Positions 17,188-25,537 of a stretch of DNA of 64,000 bases are shown here, one piece after another. The stretch lies in assembly GCA_030408505.1 (NCBI GenBank), contig JAUHQI010000004.1, positions 558,001 through 622,000 on the forward strand, given 5' to 3'. A model generated the notes under the pieces. It was not told the DNA's origin. It was given only the letters and a program-made list of their open reading frames with translations, and ran no database searches. Within the stretch, counting starts at the first letter, position 1; each line of letters begins with the position of its first letter. This DNA is from Candidatus Sacchlamyda saccharinae (GTDB lineage: Bacteria; Chlamydiota; Chlamydiia; Chlamydiales; Rhabdochlamydiaceae). A program made the position numbers and the translations under genes.

Positions 17188-18483
17188 TCAAAAATCGGTG
17201 CCCACTCGATATGGGGAAGCAGGGGCTAGATCCACCTGCCGACCCTCGACAACCAGGTCTGCTGGAGCATCCACACCGTATCCTATCAATTCAGCCTTGT
17301 GGGCCTTGTTCCACTGTAGCATCCTATTCAAGTATGACACAAATGCTCCAGGATTCTTTTGATCTTCTACAACGGCTGCAGTGTATTCATCATCATCTGG
17401 AAAGATGATTTCTGGATAGCCTCCAAGACGCATGATCGCCTGCATTAGAGCTCTTGCTGTATGCCCATTGTGATCTTCAAAGGGGTGGATACGTCCAATC
17501 TCTTGGTGAACCCAAGCTGCAACAGATAGCGCATCTACTTCACCGCTGAGAACTTTTGCCCCTTCTACTTTGAGCTCTTTTACAAACGCCAGCATCTCCT
17601 CTTTTACTTTCTCCTGTGCGGTCGGGATAAAGGCTACTTTTCTTAATACCCTCATCTCTTCAGGGGTCAATTTTTTGAACGCAGCGTCATATGATCCAAG
17701 CATTTTCATCTTACGAAAGATACCTAACAAAGTTTGACGTTCTGCGTTCGGACCCCCTTGTTCTTTCAAAGTATTCACGAGATATCCTACAGGATCTTCC
17801 CCTGCCCTGTTTGCCGTAACTAGGACACCCTGAGTCCGTAATTTGCCTGGTGCCCCATCTTGACCTTCGGTATCAAGATTGTTTTTACAAAACATTTTTT
17901 GCACATCTTTTAGAAGATCCAGTAATTCAGTTTCTGATTTAGCAAAGAAGGCCTCGGGCGAGGCTAACATTTTTTCCTGCAGAAACGCATACACTTCTTT
18001 TGCATTGGCGACTTGTGCAGGATTTGCTAAAACGTGAACTTCTCTGACTCCAATATGTGGCAATCGAGATGGAGCACCGCGCTCTCTAGCTTCAAGCGGC
18101 GTGGCAGAAAGTGCGTCCCACTGACCCCGAGCAAGTTTTTGAACCGTTCCCTCAACTTTAGCTACAGCTTCTTGACAATGGACCGCATCTGGAACAACAT
18201 CATCGATACTACAATAATTACGCCCATCATTGGCTGCTACCTGTCCTACGCTATGGAAATCAGCAAGCCCAGCTGAGAGCGTAGTCGTTCCCACTGGAGG
18301 AGAGCCTTGAGTCCTACCCCTTAATGCATAGGGCCCAACTGAAACTGCTTGAGCACCTGGACTACTAAGAAGGAGAAAACCACAAAAAGCAGCTCCTACT
18401 TTCTTTAAAATTCCTCCAAGCGAAGGACGGATTTGTGGGAGCATAGCGCTCGCAGACGATGAGACAACTGAACTAACTGGCAT
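17188..18483 (-). CDS. Exported Fic-domain protein (candidate AMP-transferase effector)
   Basis: 431 residues. The Fic motif is at 333-342, HPFEDHNGHTAR, within VHQEIGRIHPFEDHNGHTARAL. The canonical form is HPFx[D/E]GNGRxxR; here the first Gly and the Arg after NG are both His. The catalytic His, the Phe, an acidic residue and the final Arg are kept. Fic proteins transfer AMP, UMP or related groups from nucleotides to target hydroxyls. The N-terminus (about 1-46) ends in a hydrophobic run and AQA, which looks like a signal peptide; a type III secretion signal is equally possible. A strong promoter (18515-18543) and AAGGAG Shine-Dalgarno precede it. Secretion and host targets are inference. 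Confidence 0.82.
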   Translation of the reverse strand: MPVSSVVSSSASAMLPQIRPSLGGILKKVGAAFCGFLLLSSPGAQAVSVGPYALRGRTQGSPPVGTTTLSAGLADFHSVGQVAANDGRNYCSIDDVVPDAVHCQEAVAKVEGTVQKLARGQWDALSATPLEARERGAPSRLPHIGVREVHVLANPAQVANAKEVYAFLQEKMLASPEAFFAKSETELLDLLKDVQKMFCKNNLDTEGQDGAPGKLRTQGVLVTANRAGEDPVGYLVNTLKEQGGPNAERQTLLGIFRKMKMLGSYDAAFKKLTPEEMRVLRKVAFIPTAQEKVKEEMLAFVKELKVEGAKVLSGEVDALSVAAWVHQEIGRIHPFEDHNGHTARALMQAIMRLGGYPEIIFPDDDEYTAAVVEDQKNPGAFVSYLNRMLQWNKAHKAELIGYGVDAPADLVVEGRQVDLAPASPYRVGTDF

Positions 18484-18514
18484 ATTTTTCTCCTTATAAA
18501 TAAATTACGACCCT

Positions 18515-18543
18515 ATTATAATGTAAATTCAAATTTAAATCAA
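18515..18543 (-). promoter_or_regulatory. Sigma-70 promoter of the Fic gene
   Basis: On the minus strand: TTGATT (18543-18538), a 17-bp spacer and a perfect TATAAT (18520-18515), 32 bases before the ATG. Confidence 0.75.
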
Positions 18544-18614
18544 GTAAAAAATATCACAGCTTATTTAAAATAAATACTTTGGAGCAAACAACCTTTTTAA
18601 GTAAACTCTTCATT

Positions 18615-19469
18615 ATGGACCATTTATGGCTTTTAGGCCCTGCTCTACTCTTGACTGGAGCGTGGCTCCTCTCTCGTTCACTTGCGCAAATTTCAGAATC
18701 TTATCGCCTGTCTAAATTCGCTCTGGGTATGACCTTATCTGCATTTGCCGTCTCTGCCCCGCTGGCCCTATTTTCCCAAAGGCACGGGATTGCCGGCAGT
18801 GACACCTTAAGAGCTATGCTCGATTACAATATCGCCAACATCGGTCTGGTTTTAGGCCTCTTCCTCATTTTTTCTCCTCTTAGATTTCCCAAGCACGCTA
18901 AGTGGATCACACTCCCCCTCCTCTTTCTCGTCTATTTGATTCTATTGCTCATTTTATTGGGAGGAAAGGTCAGCCAGGTGGAAGGAGTTTATCTTCTTTT
19001 GGTCTTTGCGCTCTATATCATTTCACAGTTCTTCACTATTCCAAGCAGAAACAAATCAAAAACGAACAAACCCTGGCTACCTATTGCTTTAGCTTTTGTT
19101 GGTATCGGGCTTTTGGCAGGGGGCTCTTTGTTTTTTTCTGAAGAGACCTTCTTTGCCGTACGCGGCCTATCCTGGCCACTGCTTGCAGTAGCTTTGGTAG
19201 GAGTGATCCGCAAAGAGGGTGAGCTAGTTCTCGGCACGGTGCTTGGCAGTTGCATCTTCAATCTTTTGCTCACTCTGCCCATCAAAGCGGTAGAAGAGCC
19301 AATCTTGTTTTCCCAAAAACTTCTCCTTATCGACTTTCCATTGATGTTGGCGTTCACGCTGCTTTTGTGGGTGCTAATGATCTTTGGCAAGCGCCATTTA
19401 TCGCGGCTTGATGGGACCATTTTGGCCGCTTCCTATGGCGCCTATCTGGTGTATCTTTTTTTCTCCTAG
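18615..19469 (+). CDS. Sodium/calcium exchanger-like membrane protein, degenerate
   Basis: 284 residues from the ATG at 18615 (the frame is open further upstream but without signals), about ten membrane segments. The two inverted alpha-repeats of the CaCA (YrbG-type) family can be recognised: KFALGMTLSAFAVSAPLALF (about 36-55) and ELVLGTVLGSCIFNLLL (about 212-228). The family motifs GxxxxAxGTSxPE and GSNxFN carry ion-binding acidic and Asn residues. Here the first Glu is replaced by Leu and the second Asn by Cys. Either the ion selectivity has changed or transport is lost. Transport of sodium, calcium or other ions therefore cannot be assumed. The gene runs just ahead of nrdA, with 121 bp between, but nrdA has its own control region. 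Confidence 0.65.
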   Translation: MDHLWLLGPALLLTGAWLLSRSLAQISESYRLSKFALGMTLSAFAVSAPLALFSQRHGIAGSDTLRAMLDYNIANIGLVLGLFLIFSPLRFPKHAKWITLPLLFLVYLILLLILLGGKVSQVEGVYLLLVFALYIISQFFTIPSRNKSKTNKPWLPIALAFVGIGLLAGGSLFFSEETFFAVRGLSWPLLAVALVGVIRKEGELVLGTVLGSCIFNLLLTLPIKAVEEPILFSQKLLLIDFPLMLAFTLLLWVLMIFGKRHLSRLDGTILAASYGAYLVYLFFS

Positions 19470-19483
19470 AGAGACCAAACTTT

Positions 19484-19514
19484 TTGTGGACGAAAAGACA
19501 CAAGCTACTATATA
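19484..19514 (+). promoter_or_regulatory. Probable nrdA promoter
   Basis: TTGTGG (19484-19489) with TACTAT/TATATA (19506-19514) as the -10 region, spacing 16-19 bp depending on the choice. The -10 region coincides with NrdR box 1, as expected for NrdR repression. Confidence 0.4.
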
Positions 19515-19552
19515 TAGTGTTTATAGAAGCGCAAGTCTACTAGATCTAGTAG
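19505..19552 (+). promoter_or_regulatory. Tandem NrdR boxes upstream of nrdA
   Basis: Box 1 CTACTATATATAGTGT (19505-19520) and box 2 CTACTAGATCTAGTAG (19537-19552) each match the NrdR consensus acaCwAtATaTwGtgt, fully in the core CTA..TAG. The centres are 32 bp apart, three DNA turns, which is the spacing NrdR uses to bind cooperatively. NrdR is the ATP/dATP-sensing repressor of ribonucleotide reductase genes. Confidence 0.85.
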
Positions 19553-19590
19553 AGGCGACCTTAACACTTAGTTCTTTAGGAGAGGATAAT

Positions 19591-22500
19591 ATGGCACAAA
19601 AAAACACATCACCTACAGCAACAATCGATCAAACAAATGAGCTTGCTCACTTCACGGTTGTAAAGCGATCGGGAAGCCTCGTTCCCTTTCGAAAAAAGCG
19701 TGTATACCATGCCATTGAATCTGCCTTTCGAGACACCAAACAGATCTCTAAAAACACTCCCCTTCCCGAAGACTTGGTGCAAGTTGTTGAAGACACCACA
19801 GAGGCCATCATTGAAAAACTCTCCCAGTATGCTGAAAATGGCGCTTGTCTCACAGTCGAAGGGATCCAAGATGTAGTAGAAGTTTCCCTAATGGATCAGG
19901 GGCACCATGATGTGGCGCGCGATTACATCATCTACCGCGACAAGCACAAACGAGTGCGCGATGACTCTCCCCAAAACCTCAAAGTCACCCGCAGAGATGG
20001 CTCTAAAGCCCGTTTCAACCCGATGAAAGTTGCCTCTACACTAGAAGATGCCTTCCGTAAAAAAGAGGAACTTGAAGGACCCACAACGCAAGAGATCATC
20101 GACGCTGTAAATTTAGTCACCCAAAAAGTGGTGGCCAGAGTTTCTCATTTCCACAAAGAAGGGAAAGAACTCTCAACGATTCTCATCCAAGACGAGGTGG
20201 AGAACCAACTCATGCGAGAAGGTTTCTTTAGCGTCGCTAAAGAGATGATCTTGCAGCAAGCTGGCATCCAGACACCGAGTGCAGAGCTTCCTAAAGAAGA
20301 AGAGGTCGATCCCAATGCGCGCAAATTCACCGTCCTCACCGAATCAGGAGAGAGCAAAACAATCACCGACAAACAACTTCGCAAGCGGATCGTCCACGCT
20401 TGTCGCGATCTTGAAAAGGAAGTTTCTGCTAAAGAACTCCTCGACCTTTGCATCCTGAACTTCTACGAAGGGATCAAAGAAAAAGAAGTTGATCAAGCTG
20501 TGATCATGGCAGCACGTGCACAAATCGAAAAAGACCCCGCCTACTCCAAGGTTGCCTCTCGACTACTTCTCGATGTCCTCTACCGCGAGACAATGGAGAT
20601 CGAAGCCACCGACAGCAAAATGAAAAGCCGACACAAAGAGTACTTCAGCTGGTACATCGAGCACGGGATTAAAATCGAGAGACTCTCGCCAAAACTAAAA
20701 GCTTACGATCTTAACAAGCTAGCTGATGCCATGAACCTCGAGCGTGATGATCATTTCTACCTCCTTGGCATGCAAAACCTCTACGACAGATACTTCATCC
20801 ACGAAAATGAGCGCCGCCTAGAGACTCCACAAATCTTCTGGATGCGTGTCGCCATGGGCCTAGCGCTAAATGAAGGCAAAGAGATGAATGAACGAGCGAT
20901 TGAGTTCTACAACATCCTCTCACAGTGTCTCTACACTTCTGCAACCCCTACCCTCTTCAATTCGGGATCCTGCACCTCGCAACTATCTTCTTGCTTCCTC
21001 TCGACTGTTTCGGATGATTTGGATAACATCTTTAAAACCGTCTCCGATGACGCCAAGCTGTCCAAATGGGCCGGCGGTCTTGGAAACGACTGGACAAACG
21101 TCCGCGCAACGGGCTCGCGCATCAAAGGGACCAACGGAAAGTCTCAGGGCGTAATCCCCTTCCTCAAAGTGGCCAACGACACAGCAGTCGCCGTGAACCA
21201 AGGGGGAAAACGCAAAGGAGCTCTCTGTTGTTACCTCGAGACATGGCATCTCGACCTCGAAGATTTTCTAGAACTGCGCAAAAATACCGGTGACGAAAGA
21301 CGCCGTACCCACGATATGCACACAGCTAACTGGATTCCTGACCTCTTCATGAAAAGGGTCCAACAAAACGGCTCGTGGACCCTCTTTAGCCCAAGCGATG
21401 TCCCCGATCTTCATGATCTCTATGGCGCCGCGTTTGAAAAGCGCTACAACGAGTACGAAAAAATGGTAGACGAGGGGAAAATCACCCTTTTTAAGAAAGT
21501 AGAAGCGGTTCAGCTTTGGCGCAAAATGCTCAGCATGCTCTTTGAAACAGGCCATCCATGGATCACCTTCAAAGACCCATCGAATATTCGTTCTACGCAA
21601 GACCATGTAGGCGTTGTCCACAGCTCCAACCTCTGCACCGAGATCTTGCTCAACACCAATAAAGACGAGACAGCCGTTTGCAACCTCGGCTCGATCAACT
21701 TAGCTGCCCACACCACCAAAGACGGACTAGACAAAGAGCAATTGGCCAAAACAATCAAAACCGCTGTCCGCATGCTCGACAATGTGATCGACCTCAACTT
21801 CTATCCGATCCCCGAAACCAAAAACGCCAACGCAAAACACCGGCCTGTAGGCCTTGGCCTCATGGGCTTCCAAGACGCCCTCTACATCCAAGAGATGAGC
21901 TATGCCAGTCACGATGCAGTAGAATTTGCCGATGAGAGCATGGAGTTCATCTCCTACCATGCGATCCTCGCCTCCTCAGAGCTTGCCAAAGAAAGAGGCA
22001 CCTACGAGACCTACAAAGGCTCAAAGTGGGACCGCGGCCTCCTTCCCATCGATACCATCGCCCTACTTGCTAAAGAAAGAGGACAAGACGTCGAAATGGA
22101 TACATCCGCTAAAATGGACTGGACCCCTGTTCGAGAAGCGGTCAAAAAACATGGCGTGCGCAACAGTAACATCATGGCCATTGCCCCCACAGCGACCATC
22201 TCCAACATCACAGGCGTTACCCAATCGATCGAGCCGATGTACCGCCACCTCTTTGTGAAATCAAACCTCTCTGGCGAGTTCACCCTCCCCAACTTCTACC
22301 TCGTAAACAAACTCAAAGAGCTCGGCCTTTGGGATGCAGAGATGATCGATGATCTCAAATACTTTGATGGGATGATCAATGAAATTGAAAGGATCCCAGA
22401 CGACATCAAGCAACTTTTCCCCACCGCTTTTGAAATCGAGCCCGACTGGATCATCGAGTGCGCCTCGCGCAGACAAAAGTGGATCGATATGGGACAATCA

Positions 22501-22767
22501 CTTAACCTATACATGGCCGAGCCCAGCGGCAAAAAAATCCACGACATGTTTATGCTCTCTTGGAGTAAAGGGATCAAAACCAACTACTACATGAGAACAC
22601 TCGCTGCGACCCAAGTCGAAAAGTCGACCACAGACATCAACAAGCGCGGTCTGCAACCCCGCTGGATGAAAAGCAAGTCGGCTTCAAGCGAAGTCAAAGT
22701 CGATCGAGAAGAAAAAGAAAAACCCTTTGTTTGTAATTTAGAAGAAGGCTGCGAGAGCTGCCAATAG
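19591..22767 (+). CDS. nrdA: Ribonucleoside-diphosphate reductase alpha subunit, three ATP-cones
   Basis: 1058 residues from the ATG at 19591, which has AGGAGAGG 8 bases upstream; the open frame before it carries the control region. Three successive ATP-cone domains (about 20-110, 125-215, 240-325) precede the catalytic barrel. Most NrdA proteins have one cone, but chlamydial ones have several. Reduction and radical cysteines are C468 (SSCFLST), C682 (N680-L-C-T-E684) and C697 ([10 protein letters not shown]), and the tail ends in CESCQ for thioredoxin-type re-reduction. The enzyme makes dNDPs from NDPs with NrdB, whose start is 14 bp downstream. The cones should bind ATP/dATP for overall activity control. 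Regulation by NrdR is expected from the tandem boxes. Confidence 0.96.
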   Translation: MAQKNTSPTATIDQTNELAHFTVVKRSGSLVPFRKKRVYHAIESAFRDTKQISKNTPLPEDLVQVVEDTTEAIIEKLSQYAENGACLTVEGIQDVVEVSLMDQGHHDVARDYIIYRDKHKRVRDDSPQNLKVTRRDGSKARFNPMKVASTLEDAFRKKEELEGPTTQEIIDAVNLVTQKVVARVSHFHKEGKELSTILIQDEVENQLMREGFFSVAKEMILQQAGIQTPSAELPKEEEVDPNARKFTVLTESGESKTITDKQLRKRIVHACRDLEKEVSAKELLDLCILNFYEGIKEKEVDQAVIMAARAQIEKDPAYSKVASRLLLDVLYRETMEIEATDSKMKSRHKEYFSWYIEHGIKIERLSPKLKAYDLNKLADAMNLERDDHFYLLGMQNLYDRYFIHENERRLETPQIFWMRVAMGLALNEGKEMNERAIEFYNILSQCLYTSATPTLFNSGSCTSQLSSCFLSTVSDDLDNIFKTVSDDAKLSKWAGGLGNDWTNVRATGSRIKGTNGKSQGVIPFLKVANDTAVAVNQGGKRKGALCCYLETWHLDLEDFLELRKNTGDERRRTHDMHTANWIPDLFMKRVQQNGSWTLFSPSDVPDLHDLYGAAFEKRYNEYEKMVDEGKITLFKKVEAVQLWRKMLSMLFETGHPWITFKDPSNIRSTQDHVGVVHSSNLCTEILLNTNKDETAVCNLGSINLAAHTTKDGLDKEQLAKTIKTAVRMLDNVIDLNFYPIPETKNANAKHRPVGLGLMGFQDALYIQEMSYASHDAVEFADESMEFISYHAILASSELAKERGTYETYKGSKWDRGLLPIDTIALLAKERGQDVEMDTSAKMDWTPVREAVKKHGVRNSNIMAIAPTATISNITGVTQSIEPMYRHLFVKSNLSGEFTLPNFYLVNKLKELGLWDAEMIDDLKYFDGMINEIERIPDDIKQLFPTAFEIEPDWIIECASRRQKWIDMGQSLNLYMAEPSGKKIHDMFMLSWSKGIKTNYYMRTLAATQVEKSTTDINKRGLQPRWMKSKSASSEVKVDREEKEKPFVCNLEEGCESCQ

Positions 22768-22781
22768 GAGTGAGGAATACT

Positions 22782-23801
22782 ATGACAAAACGAGTCCAAG
22801 CTAATCAAAAAAGACTAATCAACTGCAACGCCGTTGACGTCAACCAACTCATGCCCCTCAAATACAACTGGGCGTGGGAGCACTACCTAAACGGATGTGC
22901 CAACCACTGGATGCCCACAGAAGTTTCGATGGCCAAAGACATCGAGCTCTGGAAATCCAATGAGCTCTCCGATGATGAGCGGCGCGTGATCATGCGCAAC
23001 CTCGGCTTCTTTAGCACAGCAGAGAGCCTCGTTGGCAACAACATCACCCTCGCCATCTTCAAACACGTCACCAACCCAGAGGCCCGCCAATACCTCTTGC
23101 GCCAAGCCTTTGAAGAAGCGATCCACACCCACACCTTCCACTACATCGTAGAATCTCTTGCCCTCGACGAAGGGGAGATTTTCAACATGTACAACGAAGT
23201 CAACTCGATCAATGAAAAAGACGCCTTTGAGATGCAGCTGACCGCCGACATCATGAAAGAAGGCTTCACCACAGACACTCCCGAAGGGATCCAAAAATTC
23301 CTCGAGAACCTGATCGGCTTCTACATCATCATGGAAGGGATCTTCTTCTACAGCGGATTTGTGATGATCCTCTCCTTCCACCGCCAGAACAAAATGAAAG
23401 GGATCGGCGAGCAGTTCCAATACATCCTGCGCGATGAAACCATCCACCTCAACTTCGGCATCGACCTAATCAACGGGATCAAAGAAGAAAACCCCGAAGT
23501 ATGGACTCCTGAGTTCAAAGAGCACATCATCCAGCTCATCCACAAAGCCGTTGAGCTTGAAGTAAAATATGCCGAAGATTGTCTTCCCACAGGAATACTA
23601 GGTCTCACAGCCCCCATGTTCCGCGAATACGTCCAATACATCACCAACCGCCGCCTTGAGCGCATCGGCCTGCCCCAGCAGTTCCCCGGCGCCAAAAATC
23701 CATTCCCTTGGATGAGCGAGACCATTGATCTGGGCAAAGAGAAGAATTTCTTCGAGACCCGGGTCACCGAATACCAGTCCTCTGCCAACCTCACTTGGTA
23801 A
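22782..23801 (+). CDS. nrdB: Ribonucleoside-diphosphate reductase beta subunit, class Ic
   Basis: 339 residues. The ATG at 22782 follows AGGAGTGAGG; an in-frame GTG at 22770 lies inside that ribosome site and is not used. Metal ligands of the R2 fold are visible: E81 (STAES), E112 and H115 ([10 protein letters not shown]), and later the RDETIHLNF pair. The radical-bearing Tyr of class Ia enzymes is Phe here (F119, equivalent to F127 of the C. trachomatis R2). This defines class Ic, which uses a Mn(IV)/Fe(III) cofactor instead of a tyrosyl radical. The enzyme works with NrdA and is co-transcribed with it. The next gene is convergent, 8 bp away. Confidence 0.96.
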   Translation: MTKRVQANQKRLINCNAVDVNQLMPLKYNWAWEHYLNGCANHWMPTEVSMAKDIELWKSNELSDDERRVIMRNLGFFSTAESLVGNNITLAIFKHVTNPEARQYLLRQAFEEAIHTHTFHYIVESLALDEGEIFNMYNEVNSINEKDAFEMQLTADIMKEGFTTDTPEGIQKFLENLIGFYIIMEGIFFYSGFVMILSFHRQNKMKGIGEQFQYILRDETIHLNFGIDLINGIKEENPEVWTPEFKEHIIQLIHKAVELEVKYAEDCLPTGILGLTAPMFREYVQYITNRRLERIGLPQQFPGAKNPFPWMSETIDLGKEKNFFETRVTEYQSSANLTW

Positions 23802-23809
23802 TCTGAGGA

Positions 23810-24562
23810 TTAACTACTCATTTGAACAAATTCAACATCATTGTCAGGGCCTAGTGATAGGCCCTTTGTGTTTGTAAAGTTTGTGGCGTCTATGAGCATC
23901 AGCAAGTCATAGAGCTGAATCTTGATGGGGCGATGACCCACATCGGTGAAGCTGCCAATGACCGAGTCTAGAATGGATCCAGAAGTGCGCAGCAGCTGGC
24001 GCTCGATGGCGGCCAATGCCCTTACATATTCTTCTCCTAAGCGATTGCGCTTGGCTTTAGCGGCTTCTATTATGTCATGGATGGCTTTGCTGGTTTTCCC
24101 CTCCCCAACAGCGTTGAAGGTGATTTGGCTAGTTGATTGAAAGCCGGAGCCGTTAAGGATACGGGCTGTCTCTAGGTAGTGGGTTGTGAAGCCTTTGGCT
24201 TTTTCTTTGCGGAGAAGGTCTTGGAGGATGGTGGGAGCGTGGGCGTAGATTTCGCTATCGGGGAAAGAGAGTTCCTCGAGGTGGAGTTGATCCCCTACTC
24301 TTCGGAATCTAACGTTGTTGCGCGTTGCCCTACCGTCTAGGACCACCTCATGCTTAAAGAGATCGGCCGTTATTCGCGTTTCTCTAGAGGCGATTTCCTC
24401 TTTGCAAACGGGGGCTCTAGGGCTCACGGGAAGACAGAAAGAGAGGATCCAGCGAAAGAAATTGACCACTGCCCTTTTGACTGCGGAGATGGTTTGCATT
24501 AGGCGGGTTGATAGAGGGGGGGCTACTGGTGTCGGTTTTGCAAAAACAGCTTCTATTCGCAT
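23810..24562 (-). CDS. Hypothetical protein, paralogue of the upstream gene (MRIExVFA N-terminus)
   Basis: 250 residues. No family recognised. The N-terminus MRIEAVFAKP is almost the same as that of the 29923 gene (MRIETVFAPP). A Pro/Ser-rich segment and a short aromatic hydrophobic patch (NFFRWILSFCLPV, about 34-46) follow. The central part (LHLEELSFPDSE) matches the neighbouring paralogue (VRLDELDFPDKGE). The rest is soluble and helical. The gene starts 4 bp after that paralogue's stop, so the two form an operon. A conserved N-terminus on different bodies suggests a secretion or targeting signal; type III secretion is a guess. It lies convergent to nrdB with 8 bp between them. Confidence 0.6.
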   Translation of the reverse strand: MRIEAVFAKPTPVAPPLSTRLMQTISAVKRAVVNFFRWILSFCLPVSPRAPVCKEEIASRETRITADLFKHEVVLDGRATRNNVRFRRVGDQLHLEELSFPDSEIYAHAPTILQDLLRKEKAKGFTTHYLETARILNGSGFQSTSQITFNAVGEGKTSKAIHDIIEAAKAKRNRLGEEYVRALAAIERQLLRTSGSILDSVIGSFTDVGHRPIKIQLYDLLMLIDATNFTNTKGLSLGPDNDVEFVQMSS

Positions 24563-24566
24563 AAGG

Positions 24567-25442
24567 TCATCCTTTGGTGAATTGGGTAAGGGGGAGTCTT
24601 TGGATCATCGTCCGCTTGATTTCTTTCCCAGCTTTTTTAAGGAGAGGGAAGAGGAGGCGGATGGGGACAGCATATTCAGATGTGCCGGCAGAGGCGGACA
24701 TCCCTTTAGGAGCGCTCATCAATTGCGTGACATGCCCGCGGCTTGATTTCGGCACGTTTCTATGTACGGATTTGAGATCGATTTTTCGGCCTATCGCACG
24801 TTCTAGCCGGCAGAGCTCTTCTCCAGCTTTATTTAAATCTAATGCGTTATGCATATCTATGGCGCCCGCGAGTATGCAGAGGATAAATTTTGCTTCTATT
24901 TTTCGAGCTAAATTTCGGTCTTTAGGTCTATTGAGGACCGAGTGAATGAGGGTGTCGAGCGGTGTCTTTCTATCAGGTCTGAAGGGGATCTCCCCTTTCG
25001 TCTTGAGCCCCGCCCCAAAGAGGAGCCAGGCGTGGTAGGGGTTATGTGTCTCGATCACATCGATTTTTTCTTGCTCGATGATGTGCATTAGCATCTCGGC
25101 TAGATCGTCTTCTTCCCCCTTGTCGGGGAAATCGAGCTCGTCTAAGCGGACGCAACGACAGCCCAGCTTGATCTCGTTTTCTGTCCCATTGATCCGATAG
25201 CGGATGGTTTGCCCGTTGACATCCACTTTGTGGAAGCGTTGCTCTACCGGCTTGTCGCGTGCGATGAAAAAAGAGAGAATCCAGGAGAAAAGAGAAGAGA
25301 TCTTCCCCCAAAGGAAAGCGATGGGGCTTTGCCCTTTGCGTCCTCTGCCATGAATGGAGGAGAGATTTGAAATTCCTAAAGGGGTGGTCTTTGCAGGAGT
25401 AAAAGTGGCTCGCTGCGACGAAAAAGTGGCTGAGACCTTCAT
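24567..25442 (-). CDS. Hypothetical protein, paralogue of the downstream gene
   Basis: 291 residues from the ATG at 25442 (MKVSATFSSQ); an upstream TTG at 25466 in the same frame lacks a ribosome site. The layout is that of its downstream neighbour: a short basic, Ser/Pro-rich N-terminus, a hydrophobic aromatic patch (SSLFSWILSFFIARD, about 48-62), then VDVNGQTIRYRI and VRLDELDFPDKGEEDD. The body is charged and helical with no transmembrane span. The two genes are 4 bp apart and probably arose by duplication. Function unknown. Its start region is divergent from the M16 peptidase gene (95 bp). Candidate secreted or host-interacting protein by architecture only. Confidence 0.6.
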   Translation of the reverse strand: MKVSATFSSQRATFTPAKTTPLGISNLSSIHGRGRKGQSPIAFLWGKISSLFSWILSFFIARDKPVEQRFHKVDVNGQTIRYRINGTENEIKLGCRCVRLDELDFPDKGEEDDLAEMLMHIIEQEKIDVIETHNPYHAWLLFGAGLKTKGEIPFRPDRKTPLDTLIHSVLNRPKDRNLARKIEAKFILCILAGAIDMHNALDLNKAGEELCRLERAIGRKIDLKSVHRNVPKSSRGHVTQLMSAPKGMSASAGTSEYAVPIRLLFPLLKKAGKEIKRTMIQRLPLTQFTKG

Positions 25443-25537
25443 AGGACACCGATTTTTTTCGGACAAGTTTAAATTTTTCTTGAATAAATGGCCAGCTTTC
25501 CAGACAAAAATATTTCATTCCTGTAGACTTGGTATCT

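Noticed and set aside
22770-22781. GTG start of nrdB
   Set aside because: The GTG is part of the AGGAGTGAGG ribosome site of the ATG at 22782.
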